Source of the DNA: Pseudomonadales bacterium
GTDB lineage: Bacteria > Pseudomonadota > Gammaproteobacteria > Pseudomonadales > Azotimanducaceae
Assembly (NCBI GenBank): GCA_011525295.1
Contig: WTGV01000048.1
Coordinates: forward strand, 1 to 39,018
Reading direction: 5' to 3'
DNA: 39,018 nucleotides
In this document: positions 7,818-16,157 of the stretch, piece after piece
Layout: each line of letters begins with the position of its first letter
Numbering within the stretch: position 1 is the first letter of the stretch
Translations under genes and position numbers: made by a program
The notes under the pieces: generated by a model
What the model was told of the DNA's origin: nothing
Seen by the model: only the letters and a program-made list of their open reading frames with translations
Databases searched by the model: none

Positions 7818-7955
7818 GTGTTCAAATCTGTCCTGGCACTACTCCGAGGAGTGCTCGTCTTGAACGTCAACTACCAAGGTCTGCTTAAGAGAAACGCGGA
7901 CGGCAATCGGTCAAATTTGAGACGAATACTCGAGGGAAAACTGATCACACACTAG
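7818..7955 (+). CDS. possible small ORF upstream of nrdA
   Basis: GTG 7818 opens a 45-codon frame ending TAG, starting MFKSVLALLRGVLVLNVNYQ, with a hydrophobic N-terminal stretch and a basic second half rich in Arg/Lys/Asn. GGAAGG at 7801-7806 lies 11 bases upstream and a TATAAT at 7791. I do not recognise the peptide. It could be a leader peptide, a small membrane-associated protein, or chance. Length alone is not significant. Confidence 0.22.
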   Translation: MFKSVLALLRGVLVLNVNYQGLLKRNADGNRSNLRRILEGKLITH

Positions 7956-8065
7956 CCAACATGAAAAATATAAAGATTTATCTCAATCTTAGAAAATTAA
8001 AATATACATATAATCAGTAATACAAGTTATTCTTCATTGATATCAATGGATTAACTGATAAAGAA

Positions 8066-8083
8066 AGCTGATCGAGATCAGCT
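8066..8083. repeat. 18-bp perfect inverted repeat in nrdA upstream region
   Basis: AGCTGATC-GA-GATCAGCT, exact 8-2-8 symmetry (as RNA a 7-bp stem with CGAG loop). A TTTTTT run starts at 8093, too far for a standard terminator. It may be an operator or an RNA hairpin. Confidence 0.5.
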
Positions 8084-8126
8084 CAGTCGAACTTTTTTAC
8101 TCCCACACACCCTATGAAATCGAACG

Positions 8127-8140
8127 ATTGTCAAGACAAT
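8127..8140. repeat. 14-bp inverted repeat in nrdA upstream region
   Basis: ATTGTC-AA-GACAAT, exact 6-2-6 symmetry, a size typical of repressor half-sites. No known family assigned. Confidence 0.4.
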
Positions 8141-8431
8141 TCTTTGAATGAAATCCATCCGATCTAATTGTTAGTAGAATGTCACTTATTCAATCCTAAC
8201 AAGTACAAAAATTTTGACGAATTTCTAATTTTCAGTGCACTTTTGCGCACAGAATCGGAAAAAATTTGTAAGATTATGACTTGTTAGTAAAAACGCTACT
8301 GCTTGTTCAATTTTTGCTAGAGTCAGGCGGGGTAGCGACAGGAATCGCTCCGAAGCGGATTGACTGGAATCGCCAAGGAATGGCTAAACCCAGAGGATTG
8401 TCATGGAAGATATCAAAGGAGAGTGGGAGAA

Positions 8432-11314
8432 TTGAACGAAGCAGGAACTCATCGAGTCATCAAACGCGACGGTAGTGTCGTACCCTTTGACGAAGCAAAA
8501 ATTCACAATGCTATTTCAAAGGCTTTCGTCGAAGTCGAAGGACCGGCTTCGTCAAGTTCACAAAAAATTCGAGACCAAATACACGAGCTTGCCGAAAGTG
8601 TAACTTCTCGGATTCATCGAGGTAATCCCGAACGGGCTGCCGTCGATATTGAAGATGTTCAAGATCAGGTTGAACTCGCCCTCATGCGGGCTGGTCTCCA
8701 ACGCATCGCGCGCGCGTACGTAATTTACAGAGAGGAACGAGCCCAGGCACGGAAGCAAGAACAGGTAGATTCTTTTGAACTCACAGATACGACGATTAAT
8801 TACCTACGTTCTGACGGTGTTGAAGTACCACTCGAGCAAAAGTCTTGGTCTATCGTGCTGGACCAAGTGTGTAGCGATCTGGAAGACGTAGACCCCGAAA
8901 GACTGTTCTCGCAAACTCTGAGTGACGCTTTCAACGGGATCACTGAAGAGGAAGTGCTGCAATCGTTGACTCTGGCAGCGAAAACACTTATCGAAAACGA
9001 ACCTAATTATGGATACGTGGCGGCGCGACTGCTCATGCTACGTCTCCGCAGAGAGGCTACTGCCTTCTTATTCCCAGAGCTCGGCGAACAATCGATTATG
9101 TCTCTACCGGCAGACATGTCGAAACTCTATAAAGAAACATTTTCAGTCTATATCGACAAAGCCGTAGAGCTTGGTTTCTTATCCCCAGAACTCGCACAAT
9201 TCGACCTCGTGAAGCTGGGCGACCATCTGGTTGCTGAACGCGACAAGCAATTTTCCTATTTAGGCATTCAAAATCTGTACGACCGCTACTTCCTTCACTC
9301 CGATGGTGTCCGATTTGAATTACCGCAAATCTTCTTTATGCGGATTGCTATGGGATTAACAATCAATGAAACTAATCGAGAAACGAGGGCGATTGAGTTT
9401 TACAACCAATTGTCGTCTTTCGACTTTATGAGTTCGACACCTACCCTGTTTAACTCAGGTACAGTGCGTCCTCAATTGTCGTCGTGCTACATATCCACAG
9501 TACCCGATGATCTACACGGTATCTTTTCTTCGATGCGCGATAACGCGTTGCTCAGCAAGTGGGCCGGTGGTCTGGGGAACGATTGGACCCGAGTACGGGC
9601 AATGGGATCTTACATTCAAGGTACTAATGGTAAATCGCAAGGAGTCGTACCGTTTCTCAAGATCGTGAACGACACTGCAGTTGCGGTCAATCAAGGCGGC
9701 AAGAGAAAAGGAGCAGTGTGTTCTTATTTAGAAACGTGGCACATGGATATTGAGGAATTCCTCGATCTGAGAAAAAACACTGGAGACGATCGTCGCCGAA
9801 CGCATGACATGAACACCGCAAATTGGATTCCAGACCTCTTTATGGAACGCGTCATGCAAAAAGATCCATGGACACTATTTTCACCTTCCGACGTTCCTGA
9901 ATTACACGATCTTTGCGGGAACGATTTCCGCAGTGCGTACGAAGCGGCGGAGGCAAAAACACGTAGTGGTGAAATTTCCAATTTCCGCGTCGTGAATGCG
10001 GAAACGCTTTGGCGCAAGATGCTGGAATCGCTGTACGAAACTGGGCATCCGTGGATGACTTTCAAAGACCCGTGTAATGTACGCTCACCACAACAACATG
10101 TTGGAGTCGTGCACTCATCCAATTTGTGTACTGAAATTACGCTAAACACATCCGATAACGAAATCGCCGTCTGTAACCTGGGTTCGATAAACCTAGCAAA
10201 CCACATCACGGAGAACGGGGAAATTGATCACGATAAATTGAGATCAACCGTACGTACCGCTATTCGCATGTTGGACAACGTTATTGACATTAATTACTAC
10301 GCGGTTCGTGCGGCGCGAGACTCGAACATAAGACATCGACCAATTGGGCTAGGTCTCATGGGCTTTCAGGATGCGTTGTATAAGAAACGTGTTCCTTATG
10401 GCAGTTTGTCTGCAATTCAGTTTGCTGACGAGAGTATGGAAGCAATCTCTTACTACGCGATAGAAGCGTCATCCGACCTTGTCGCTGAACGGGGTGTATA
10501 TTCGACGTATCAAGGCTCGTTGTGGAGTCGTGGAACCCTACCTATTGATTCACTCAAGGTGTTGGCGGAACAAAGGAGTTCGGAAGAGTTCGCGACTTTT
10601 GATTTCAGTACGACCTTAGACTGGGATGAATTACGCGAGAAAGTGAAACAACAGGGCATGCGCAATTCCAATGTCATGGCTATCGCACCGACAGCAACGA
10701 TTGCAAATATTGTTGGCATCACACAGTCCATTGAACCAGCGTATCAAAATCTCTACTCAAAACAGAACATCTCTGGGGATTTCGTCGTGTTGAACCCCTA
10801 TTTGATTGAAGACTTGAAGAAGCTTGGGGTATGGGATCAGTGGATGGCTGTCGACTTGAAAGCGAAAAACGGTAGTGTTCAAGAAATGGAACGTGTACCC
10901 GCGAACTTACAAGAGCTTTATAAGACTGCGTTTGAAATTGAACCGCATTGGATCATTGCCGCGGCAGCGCGCCGACAAAAATGGATCGACCAATCACAAT
11001 CTCTCAACCTTTACATGGCCGAAGCCAGCGGTCGAGTACTAGACCAAATGTATCGAGAAGCATGGAAGAGTGGTCTAAAGACTACCTACTATCTGAGGTC
11101 TCTTGGAGCAACGGATTCTGAGAAATCCACCATTGAAGAAGATCACGCGTTAGCGGCAGTACCACGGCATCAATTACAAGCCGAGAGTACTCCGACCCCA
11201 CCGGAAGCTCCAACAAGTAGAGCGAACGCGCCAGAAGAGTTTGCTTTAGGTACAGCTGCCCCCGTACCAGATGCTTGCGACATCGATGATCCGGATTGCG
11301 AGGCATGCCAGTAA
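8432..11314 (+). CDS. nrdA: class Ia ribonucleoside-diphosphate reductase, alpha subunit
   Basis: Catalytic subunit that reduces NDPs to dNDPs together with NrdB. The chosen start is TTG 8432, preceded by AAGGAG at 8416-8421 (10-base spacer). This gives 960 aa, close to the roughly 963-aa Pseudomonas-type NrdA and longer than E. coli NrdA (761). An intact ATP-cone begins at HRVIKRDGSVVPFD, and a second, weaker cone-like unit follows near YLRSDGVEVPLEQKSW. Catalytic signatures: QLSSCYI (redox Cys), SNLCTEI (radical-site Cys between the conserved Asn and Glu), AVCNLGSIN (partner Cys), the APTATIANI loop, and the C-terminal tail CEACQ with the two shuttle cysteines. All are present, so the enzyme should be active. 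In P. aeruginosa only the outer cone binds dATP; the same may hold here. A frame extension to TTG 8360 is less likely. Confidence 0.96.
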   Translation: MNEAGTHRVIKRDGSVVPFDEAKIHNAISKAFVEVEGPASSSSQKIRDQIHELAESVTSRIHRGNPERAAVDIEDVQDQVELALMRAGLQRIARAYVIYREERAQARKQEQVDSFELTDTTINYLRSDGVEVPLEQKSWSIVLDQVCSDLEDVDPERLFSQTLSDAFNGITEEEVLQSLTLAAKTLIENEPNYGYVAARLLMLRLRREATAFLFPELGEQSIMSLPADMSKLYKETFSVYIDKAVELGFLSPELAQFDLVKLGDHLVAERDKQFSYLGIQNLYDRYFLHSDGVRFELPQIFFMRIAMGLTINETNRETRAIEFYNQLSSFDFMSSTPTLFNSGTVRPQLSSCYISTVPDDLHGIFSSMRDNALLSKWAGGLGNDWTRVRAMGSYIQGTNGKSQGVVPFLKIVNDTAVAVNQGGKRKGAVCSYLETWHMDIEEFLDLRKNTGDDRRRTHDMNTANWIPDLFMERVMQKDPWTLFSPSDVPELHDLCGNDFRSAYEAAEAKTRSGEISNFRVVNAETLWRKMLESLYETGHPWMTFKDPCNVRSPQQHVGVVHSSNLCTEITLNTSDNEIAVCNLGSINLANHITENGEIDHDKLRSTVRTAIRMLDNVIDINYYAVRAARDSNIRHRPIGLGLMGFQDALYKKRVPYGSLSAIQFADESMEAISYYAIEASSDLVAERGVYSTYQGSLWSRGTLPIDSLKVLAEQRSSEEFATFDFSTTLDWDELREKVKQQGMRNSNVMAIAPTATIANIVGITQSIEPAYQNLYSKQNISGDFVVLNPYLIEDLKKLGVWDQWMAVDLKAKNGSVQEMERVPANLQELYKTAFEIEPHWIIAAAARRQKWIDQSQSLNLYMAEASGRVLDQMYREAWKSGLKTTYYLRSLGATDSEKSTIEEDHALAAVPRHQLQAESTPTPPEAPTSRANAPEEFALGTAAPVPDACDIDDPDCEACQ

Positions 11315-11367
11315 AGAATCGTTTTTTACAAAAATTTTTGACGATATGTTAGAAATTCATCATAATA

Positions 11368-11385
11368 AGTTCCTTGAAAGGAACT
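11368..11385. repeat. 18-bp perfect inverted repeat between nrdA and nrdB
   Basis: AGTTCCTT-GA-AAGGAACT, exact 8-2-8 symmetry, 30 bases before the nrdB ATG and upstream of its Shine-Dalgarno. It could tune the nrdA:nrdB ratio as an RNA hairpin or be a protein site. It has the same size and GA centre as the repeat at 8066-8083. Confidence 0.5.
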
Positions 11386-11415
11386 CAACTTAACATACCT
11401 AGGGAGAGGTAAATT

Positions 11416-12672
11416 ATGGGACTGCTTTGGGACGAAGACAAGGATGTGACGACCAAACCAACAGAGTCTGACTCAACCAGCGCGACCGCGCAACCACCAA
11501 ACACCGCTACACAACAATCAACAACGGGTTCAGACACAACCACGAAGTCGTGGGTAACCGAACTCAAACCTTACGACGAAGGATTGCGTCTAAACAAGCA
11601 AGCTGAACAACATCGAAACGTAACAGGAATCGCTCCTCCACAAGGGGAAAGTTACGATCGAGTAACAGTTGATCAGAAGAAGATCATTAATTGTCGTGCT
11701 GACTTAAATCAGTTAGTACCGTTTAAATACATGTGGGCATGGCAAAAGTATCTGAACGGGTGCGCGAACCACTGGATGCCCCAAGAAGTGAGCATGAATG
11801 ATGATGTGGAACTTTGGAAGAGTCCAAATGGCCTGACGGAAGACGAGCGACGCGTAGTAAAACGAAGTCTCGGATTTTTCTCGACCGCGGATTCTCTAGT
11901 CGCGAATAATCTGGTGCTAGCGATTTATCGCTTGATCACAAATCCGGAGTGCCGGCAATACCTTTTGCGACAAGCGTTTGAAGAAGCCATTCACACGCAC
12001 GCCTATCAGTACTGCATTGAATCTCTCGGCATGGACGAAGGTGAGATCTTCAACATGTACCATGAGATACCATCAGTAGAAGCCAAAGCTACTTGGGCGT
12101 TGAATTACACCAAAGAATTGTGCGATCCGAATTTCACAACCGGAACTGTGGAAACCGACAAAATCTTGTTAAAGAATTTGATCGCTTTCTACTGCGTGTT
12201 GGAAGGAATTTTCTTTTATTGCGGCTTTTCTCAGATCCTGTCCATGGGCCGACGTAATAAGATGACCGGGACTACTAAGCAGTTTCAGTTCATCTTACGC
12301 GATGAATCCATGCATCTCAACTTCGGTATCGACGTGATTAATACGATTGTCGCCGAGAATCCGCATGTTTGGGACGATGAAATGCAGCAATTGGCTGCCG
12401 AAATGATAATCGAAGGAACGGAGTTAGAAATCGCCTACGCCGAAGACACAATGCCTCGAGGCATTCTTGGGATGAATGCACGCGAAATGACTAAATTCCT
12501 TAAATATATTGCCAACCGACGACTCAACAGTATTGGGTTGCCGAAGCACTACAGTGACGCTTCCAACCCATTCCCCTGGATGGCTGAAATGATGGATTTG
12601 AAGAAAGAAGAAAATTTCTTCGAAACCAGTGTCACGCAGTATCAAGATCGAAGTATGCTAAACTGGGACTAA
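11416..12672 (+). CDS. nrdB: class Ia ribonucleoside-diphosphate reductase, beta subunit
   Basis: Radical-generating subunit of class Ia RNR; 418 aa, again the longer Pseudomonas-like form (E. coli 376). ATG 11416 follows AGGGAG at 11401-11406. The first 60 residues are Thr/Ser/Gln-rich and probably disordered. Diiron ligands are visible: Asp in FFSTADSLV, Glu and His in [12 protein letters not shown], Glu in VLEGIFFY, and Glu/His in RDESMHLNF. The radical Tyr is the Y of HTHAY, at the same spacing (4 residues after the His ligand) as Y122 of E. coli. The C-terminus [14 protein letters not shown] should dock into NrdA. Lies 101 bases after nrdA, same operon. Confidence 0.97.
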   Translation: MGLLWDEDKDVTTKPTESDSTSATAQPPNTATQQSTTGSDTTTKSWVTELKPYDEGLRLNKQAEQHRNVTGIAPPQGESYDRVTVDQKKIINCRADLNQLVPFKYMWAWQKYLNGCANHWMPQEVSMNDDVELWKSPNGLTEDERRVVKRSLGFFSTADSLVANNLVLAIYRLITNPECRQYLLRQAFEEAIHTHAYQYCIESLGMDEGEIFNMYHEIPSVEAKATWALNYTKELCDPNFTTGTVETDKILLKNLIAFYCVLEGIFFYCGFSQILSMGRRNKMTGTTKQFQFILRDESMHLNFGIDVINTIVAENPHVWDDEMQQLAAEMIIEGTELEIAYAEDTMPRGILGMNAREMTKFLKYIANRRLNSIGLPKHYSDASNPFPWMAEMMDLKKEENFFETSVTQYQDRSMLNWD

Positions 12673-12740
12673 ACTCGGTCCCGAGTAGTCCGCAACGACT
12701 ACTAAATTAGACATTGATGCATTGGCGCGCTCGTTCGCGC
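12673..12740 (+). terminator. three hairpins downstream of nrdB, no T-tract
   Basis: ACTCGG-TC-CCGAGT (12673-12686), AGTAGTC-CGCAAC-GACTACT (12684-12703) and GCGCG-CTCGTT-CGCGC (12725-12740). The first two share bases 12684-12686 and so exclude each other. No T-run follows, so this is either a factor-dependent end, an RNA-stability element or an attenuator-like structure. Confidence 0.4.
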
Positions 12741-12831
12741 TAAGTCGGGCTATCTCCAACTAACACCCGCATAGTCGACAGCGAAGTTAGGAATATGACA
12801 TTATTTTGCGAGAATATATGAGGAAATACCG

Positions 12832-13062
12832 ATGGTGACCGATTGGGAGTATTGTCCGGCGGTGGAACGAAGACCAGAAAGAGTCAGCGGCGTGTGGGTG
12901 TTTACTGGGACACGTATTCCTCTGGTAGCGTTGTACGAAAATCTTGCAGATGGTGCTAGTATTGATGACTTCGTTGAGTGGTTTCCTGGGGTTGAAAAAG
13001 ATCAAGTTCGCGAAGTACTCAAATTTGAAGCACAAGCATTGCGTTCAATTGTGGGGCATTAG
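12832..13062 (+). CDS. DUF433 family small protein (antitoxin-like)
   Basis: 76-aa DUF433 protein. The family core is clear: VFTGTRIPLVALYENLADGAS followed by an FPGVEKDQV helix region. Many DUF433 proteins are antitoxins paired with a downstream PIN-like DUF5615 toxin. None is seen here: the next gene is the DUF349 protein 276 bases on, and nothing toxin-like lies upstream, so it may be an orphan or have another role. AGGA at 12821-12824 supports ATG 12832. After its TAG the same frame stays open for 43 codons to 13194, with no recognised content. Confidence 0.75.
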   Translation: MVTDWEYCPAVERRPERVSGVWVFTGTRIPLVALYENLADGASIDDFVEWFPGVEKDQVREVLKFEAQALRSIVGH

Positions 13063-13338
13063 AGGGACTACCAGATCGAGGTACTTCGGCTTCTTAGATT
13101 ACATATTCCAAGTATTTACAGAGACTGCTTAACCGACGAATATCCTCGTCCGGTAATCTACCGCTTAGCTAAACAGAAGATCCGCGAGAATTAGGTGAAA
13201 CAATTTGTAATAAATTGACATAAAACACAAATTTATGAGCGCGATTGTTTCTAAAAAACCTTCTGAAGTAGTGCAGAAAGATTAGAATTCATTCTCCTAT
13301 AAATAGCTTCCAGAAATAGATAGGGGCGAAGCCCCAAT
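13063..13338. other. 276-bp gap between DUF433 and DUF349 genes
   Basis: Short, AT-rich towards the right end, with a TTGACA at 13216-13221 but no good -10 at the proper distance. Only a 16-codon ATG frame at 13235-13285 and a stable hairpin at 13323-13335 are seen. No gene is called here. Confidence 0.5.
13323..13335 (+). promoter_or_regulatory. stable hairpin over the ribosome-binding site of the DUF349 gene
   Basis: GGGGC-GAA-GCCCC, a 5-bp G/C stem with a GNA-type triloop, ending 3 bases before ATG 13339. The only Shine-Dalgarno-like bases (AGGGG, 13322-13326) lie inside the left arm, so a folded hairpin would hide them. Confidence 0.55.
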
Positions 13339-16083
13339 ATGCTCAAGAATCTGTTCAAACGCAAACCAAGCGTTGACGATCCAAATCCTGCCGTTCGTAA
13401 AGAGGTCATCGAACGGTCGAAAGATCTTTCACGCGACAAATTCGCAGAAATCGCGCGTACCGACACCGACGTCGAAACGCGAAAATCAGCACTCGCTCGT
13501 GTAAATTCCGTCGACTTGTACGCTGAGTTTTTGGATCATGACCAATTAGGTAATTTCTGCCGTACAAAGATCGCAGAAAAAGTTGATGAAACGCACCATC
13601 TAGCACGCGATTTAAGAATCCTTCCACTTCGGCTTTCCAAGCGAGCCGACCCCCAACAGGTGCTTGCAGATTTGAACAAAATCGAGTCTTCGGCCGATCA
13701 AGCTAGAGTTCTAGTGGGTATGCCGCTGCGTGCGTTGCGATTGGATGTGACCAATTTAATTCATAGTGAGCGTACGCTTGTCGAAATCGAAAAGTCTAGT
13801 CGTGCTAAAGACAAAAACTTAAACCGACTCGTTCGACATAAATTACAGAATCTGAAGACTCTCGAAGGATCACGGGATGAATTATTGGAACGAGCAGAAC
13901 GAGCGATTAACACAGCACAGAGCATCAACGCTGCAGATGCCCATTACGACGCGCAGCGGACCGCGATCGAAAAAGAATGGGAAAGCTGTCTTCAAGATGC
14001 TTGTACCCTCAATCAGCAGTTAACCGCGTGCCAGCGTGAATTAATTGCTATTGAACCACTGGAACAACGTTTCCCACCGCGGCTCACAGTCGAACAGGCA
14101 GATTCCACTCAACGACCACAATTTGATGTTATTCTAAAACACTTGAGAGAGAGTTCAGTGAGTGAAAGTTCGATCGAAGAGTGTGAGAAATCTTGGCTCA
14201 ATGCTCTAAAGATCGAACCTGCGCCAAAAGCTATCGCTGATCAGTTCTATCAGCTAGCGAACGCGAAACGGCGTGAACTTAAAAAGATCAAAGATCAAGA
14301 CAGTGAACGCACTGAGATTGAGAAATTGGTCTCTCCAATGAAATTTCAAGAGCCAGACGCTCAAACTCGAAGTTGGCGCTATGTCTGGAGAATTCAGTCA
14401 GAAGCTAAGTCACGATTGCGCGACATTCAGCAATGCCAAAAAAAATTACGAGGTCGACCGACCAACGACGAAACAGAGGAGTTCTTGAGAAGACTGGACG
14501 AGGCAGAGAACCACTTGAAAAATTATGTCCTCGATCGAGTCAGTCAACTTCGACAAGATGTTGTAGTACAAATCGATAGTAATTTCGTTTCTTTGCACAA
14601 ATTTTTAGAAGGCGGCGAGCTGCAGCGCGCACAGTCAGCCGAACGCAACATCGCTGCGATGATTCAACGTCTACCACGTCCAGCGCAGGGAAAGTACAAA
14701 TCTCAACTTGCACCGATTTCAGCCGAGATTAAACGACTCTTAGGCTGGCAACAATTCGCCGAATCTCCAAAACGACAGGTACTCTGCGAAGAAGTGGAAG
14801 AACTCGTTGAAAACCCACTAGCACCGCAAGAACAATTTAACAGAATACGTGATTTGCGAGAAGCTTGGAACCAGTTGGGACCACCGAGATCTAGGGAAGA
14901 CCGGGATTTTCAAACTCGTTACGAAGAGGCTGCGGCAACTGCTTTTAAGGTTTGCGAAGCATGGTTTCAAAAACTTGCAGAGGTGCGAGCCAAAAATCTC
15001 GAAGAACGTACATCCATTTGCGAGAATCTGGAGTCCTTTTTGGAAGAATACGATTGGGACCAGGCGGACTGGAAAGCCGTAAATAAGACCCTTCGTACCG
15101 CGCAAAGTGAATGGCGCAAACTAATCCCAATCGATAAGAGATACGCCAAGAAAATCAACACTCGCTTCCGACAAGTTACTGGTGAGCTCGAGTCGCGCTT
15201 AGAAGCAAATTGGACTGCGCGCGCAGCAGAGAAACAAGCGCTTATCGACGAAGTAAAAGAAGCTCTCGCCGACGAAAATTCCTCGGTTGGGGAACTCATC
15301 GACTTTGTAAAAGCGGCGCAAGAACGCTGGCGCAATATTGGATCTGCCGGAAACCAGCGAGAACAACCACTATGGGAAAATTTTCGAAACTGTTGCAATG
15401 AAGCTTTTGATCTACGTACGACCCAACGAGAGCAGCGCCGATCAGAGATCAACGAAAACATTGAGCAAGGAGAAAAAATAGTTGCCGACCTCGAATCAAA
15501 AGTGATTACCGACGATGCGACGTTAAACGATCTCGATATGTCGCACGTCAATCAGATTCGAAACCAGTTAACTCAGTTAGATTTGCCCCAACGTGTGCAA
15601 GGACGTTTGAATGAGAAGCTCAAAGATATCACCGGCGAGTTAAAGCGTAAAGTAACTTTGTTGGAAACACAACAAACAACGACGACACTACGAGATCTTC
15701 TTGACCTCGACGATCAAATAGCTAATTTAGAACAAAAAGGCGAGCAAGTAAGTGATGATTTGATCGGTTCAATACCTGGTGCATCGAGTTTGTTTGGGAA
15801 CCGCAATTCGGAAGTTGCTACTAAAGGTGCTATCACAATACATGAACTTGTTCTTCGCGCGGAAGTACTAGCAGATGTCCCTTCTCCCACCGAGGATAGT
15901 GGTAAGCGCATGCAGGTTCAAGTAGCGCGACTTCAACATGGCCTAACACGTGGTGGAGAGTCGAACGATCAGCGCGTGGAACATTTGATTCAAGAGTGGT
16001 GCAAACTTGCCTTTGGCGAACAGCCACTGCGCGCGCGTTTTCAAACGGCGATTCGTAAACATCTAGACTCTCTGGTTACCTGA
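13339..16083 (+). CDS. DUF349 domain-containing long helical protein
   Basis: 914-aa, strongly charged, almost entirely alpha-helical cytosolic protein with several DUF349 repeats. A clear repeat lies around LVENPLAPQEQFNRIRDLREAWNQLGP (about residue 490) and others near QADWKAVNKTLRTAQSEWRKL (about 574) and IDFVKAAQERWRNIGS (about 655). The N-terminal 100 residues (NPAVRKEVIERSKDLSRDKF, DVETRKSALARV) look HEAT-like. No signal peptide and no membrane helix. Proteins of this size and layout are widespread in gammaproteobacteria, but their function is unknown to me. ATG 13339 is 3 bases after a G/C hairpin. It lies tail to tail with dinG. Confidence 0.85.
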   Translation: MLKNLFKRKPSVDDPNPAVRKEVIERSKDLSRDKFAEIARTDTDVETRKSALARVNSVDLYAEFLDHDQLGNFCRTKIAEKVDETHHLARDLRILPLRLSKRADPQQVLADLNKIESSADQARVLVGMPLRALRLDVTNLIHSERTLVEIEKSSRAKDKNLNRLVRHKLQNLKTLEGSRDELLERAERAINTAQSINAADAHYDAQRTAIEKEWESCLQDACTLNQQLTACQRELIAIEPLEQRFPPRLTVEQADSTQRPQFDVILKHLRESSVSESSIEECEKSWLNALKIEPAPKAIADQFYQLANAKRRELKKIKDQDSERTEIEKLVSPMKFQEPDAQTRSWRYVWRIQSEAKSRLRDIQQCQKKLRGRPTNDETEEFLRRLDEAENHLKNYVLDRVSQLRQDVVVQIDSNFVSLHKFLEGGELQRAQSAERNIAAMIQRLPRPAQGKYKSQLAPISAEIKRLLGWQQFAESPKRQVLCEEVEELVENPLAPQEQFNRIRDLREAWNQLGPPRSREDRDFQTRYEEAAATAFKVCEAWFQKLAEVRAKNLEERTSICENLESFLEEYDWDQADWKAVNKTLRTAQSEWRKLIPIDKRYAKKINTRFRQVTGELESRLEANWTARAAEKQALIDEVKEALADENSSVGELIDFVKAAQERWRNIGSAGNQREQPLWENFRNCCNEAFDLRTTQREQRRSEINENIEQGEKIVADLESKVITDDATLNDLDMSHVNQIRNQLTQLDLPQRVQGRLNEKLKDITGELKRKVTLLETQQTTTTLRDLLDLDDQIANLEQKGEQVSDDLIGSIPGASSLFGNRNSEVATKGAITIHELVLRAEVLADVPSPTEDSGKRMQVQVARLQHGLTRGGESNDQRVEHLIQEWCKLAFGEQPLRARFQTAIRKHLDSLVT

Positions 16084-16099
16084 TTCTGTTGTCGGGGTT

Positions 16100-16137
16100 G
16101 CCGGTCGAAGGTTCCATGGAATTGCCCGATGACCGGC
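16100..16137. terminator. inverted repeat between DUF349 gene and dinG
   Basis: GCCGGTC (16100-16106) and GACCGGC (16131-16137) can pair, with TTCCATGGAA palindrome inside the loop. A TTTTTT run (16154-16159) lies 16 bases beyond, too far for a classical intrinsic terminator. Position between convergent genes suggests a transcription end, but this is weak. Confidence 0.35.
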
Positions 16138-16157
16138 TATTCTAGATTAGATCTTTT

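Larger units (their letters stand above)
7744..8431 (+). promoter_or_regulatory. 688-bp AT-rich, structured upstream region of nrdA
   Basis: No conserved gene is visible here. It holds a TATAAT hexamer (7791-7796), a possible 45-codon ORF (7818-7955), an 18-bp perfect inverted repeat (8066-8083), a 14-bp inverted repeat (8127-8140), a near-perfect hairpin (8343-8361) and two copies of GGAATCGC (8341-8348, 8366-8373). I could not find a convincing NrdR box. The region probably carries the nrdAB control elements; the assignment is inference. Confidence 0.45.

Noticed and set aside
8281-8475. 64-aa frame before nrdA
   Set aside because: It overlaps the true nrdA start and shows no pattern; the nrdA frame is well supported.
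13235-13285. 16-codon ORF (MSAIVSKKPSEVVQKD) before the DUF349 gene
   Set aside because: Too short to support and no clear promoter or Shine-Dalgarno with proper spacing.
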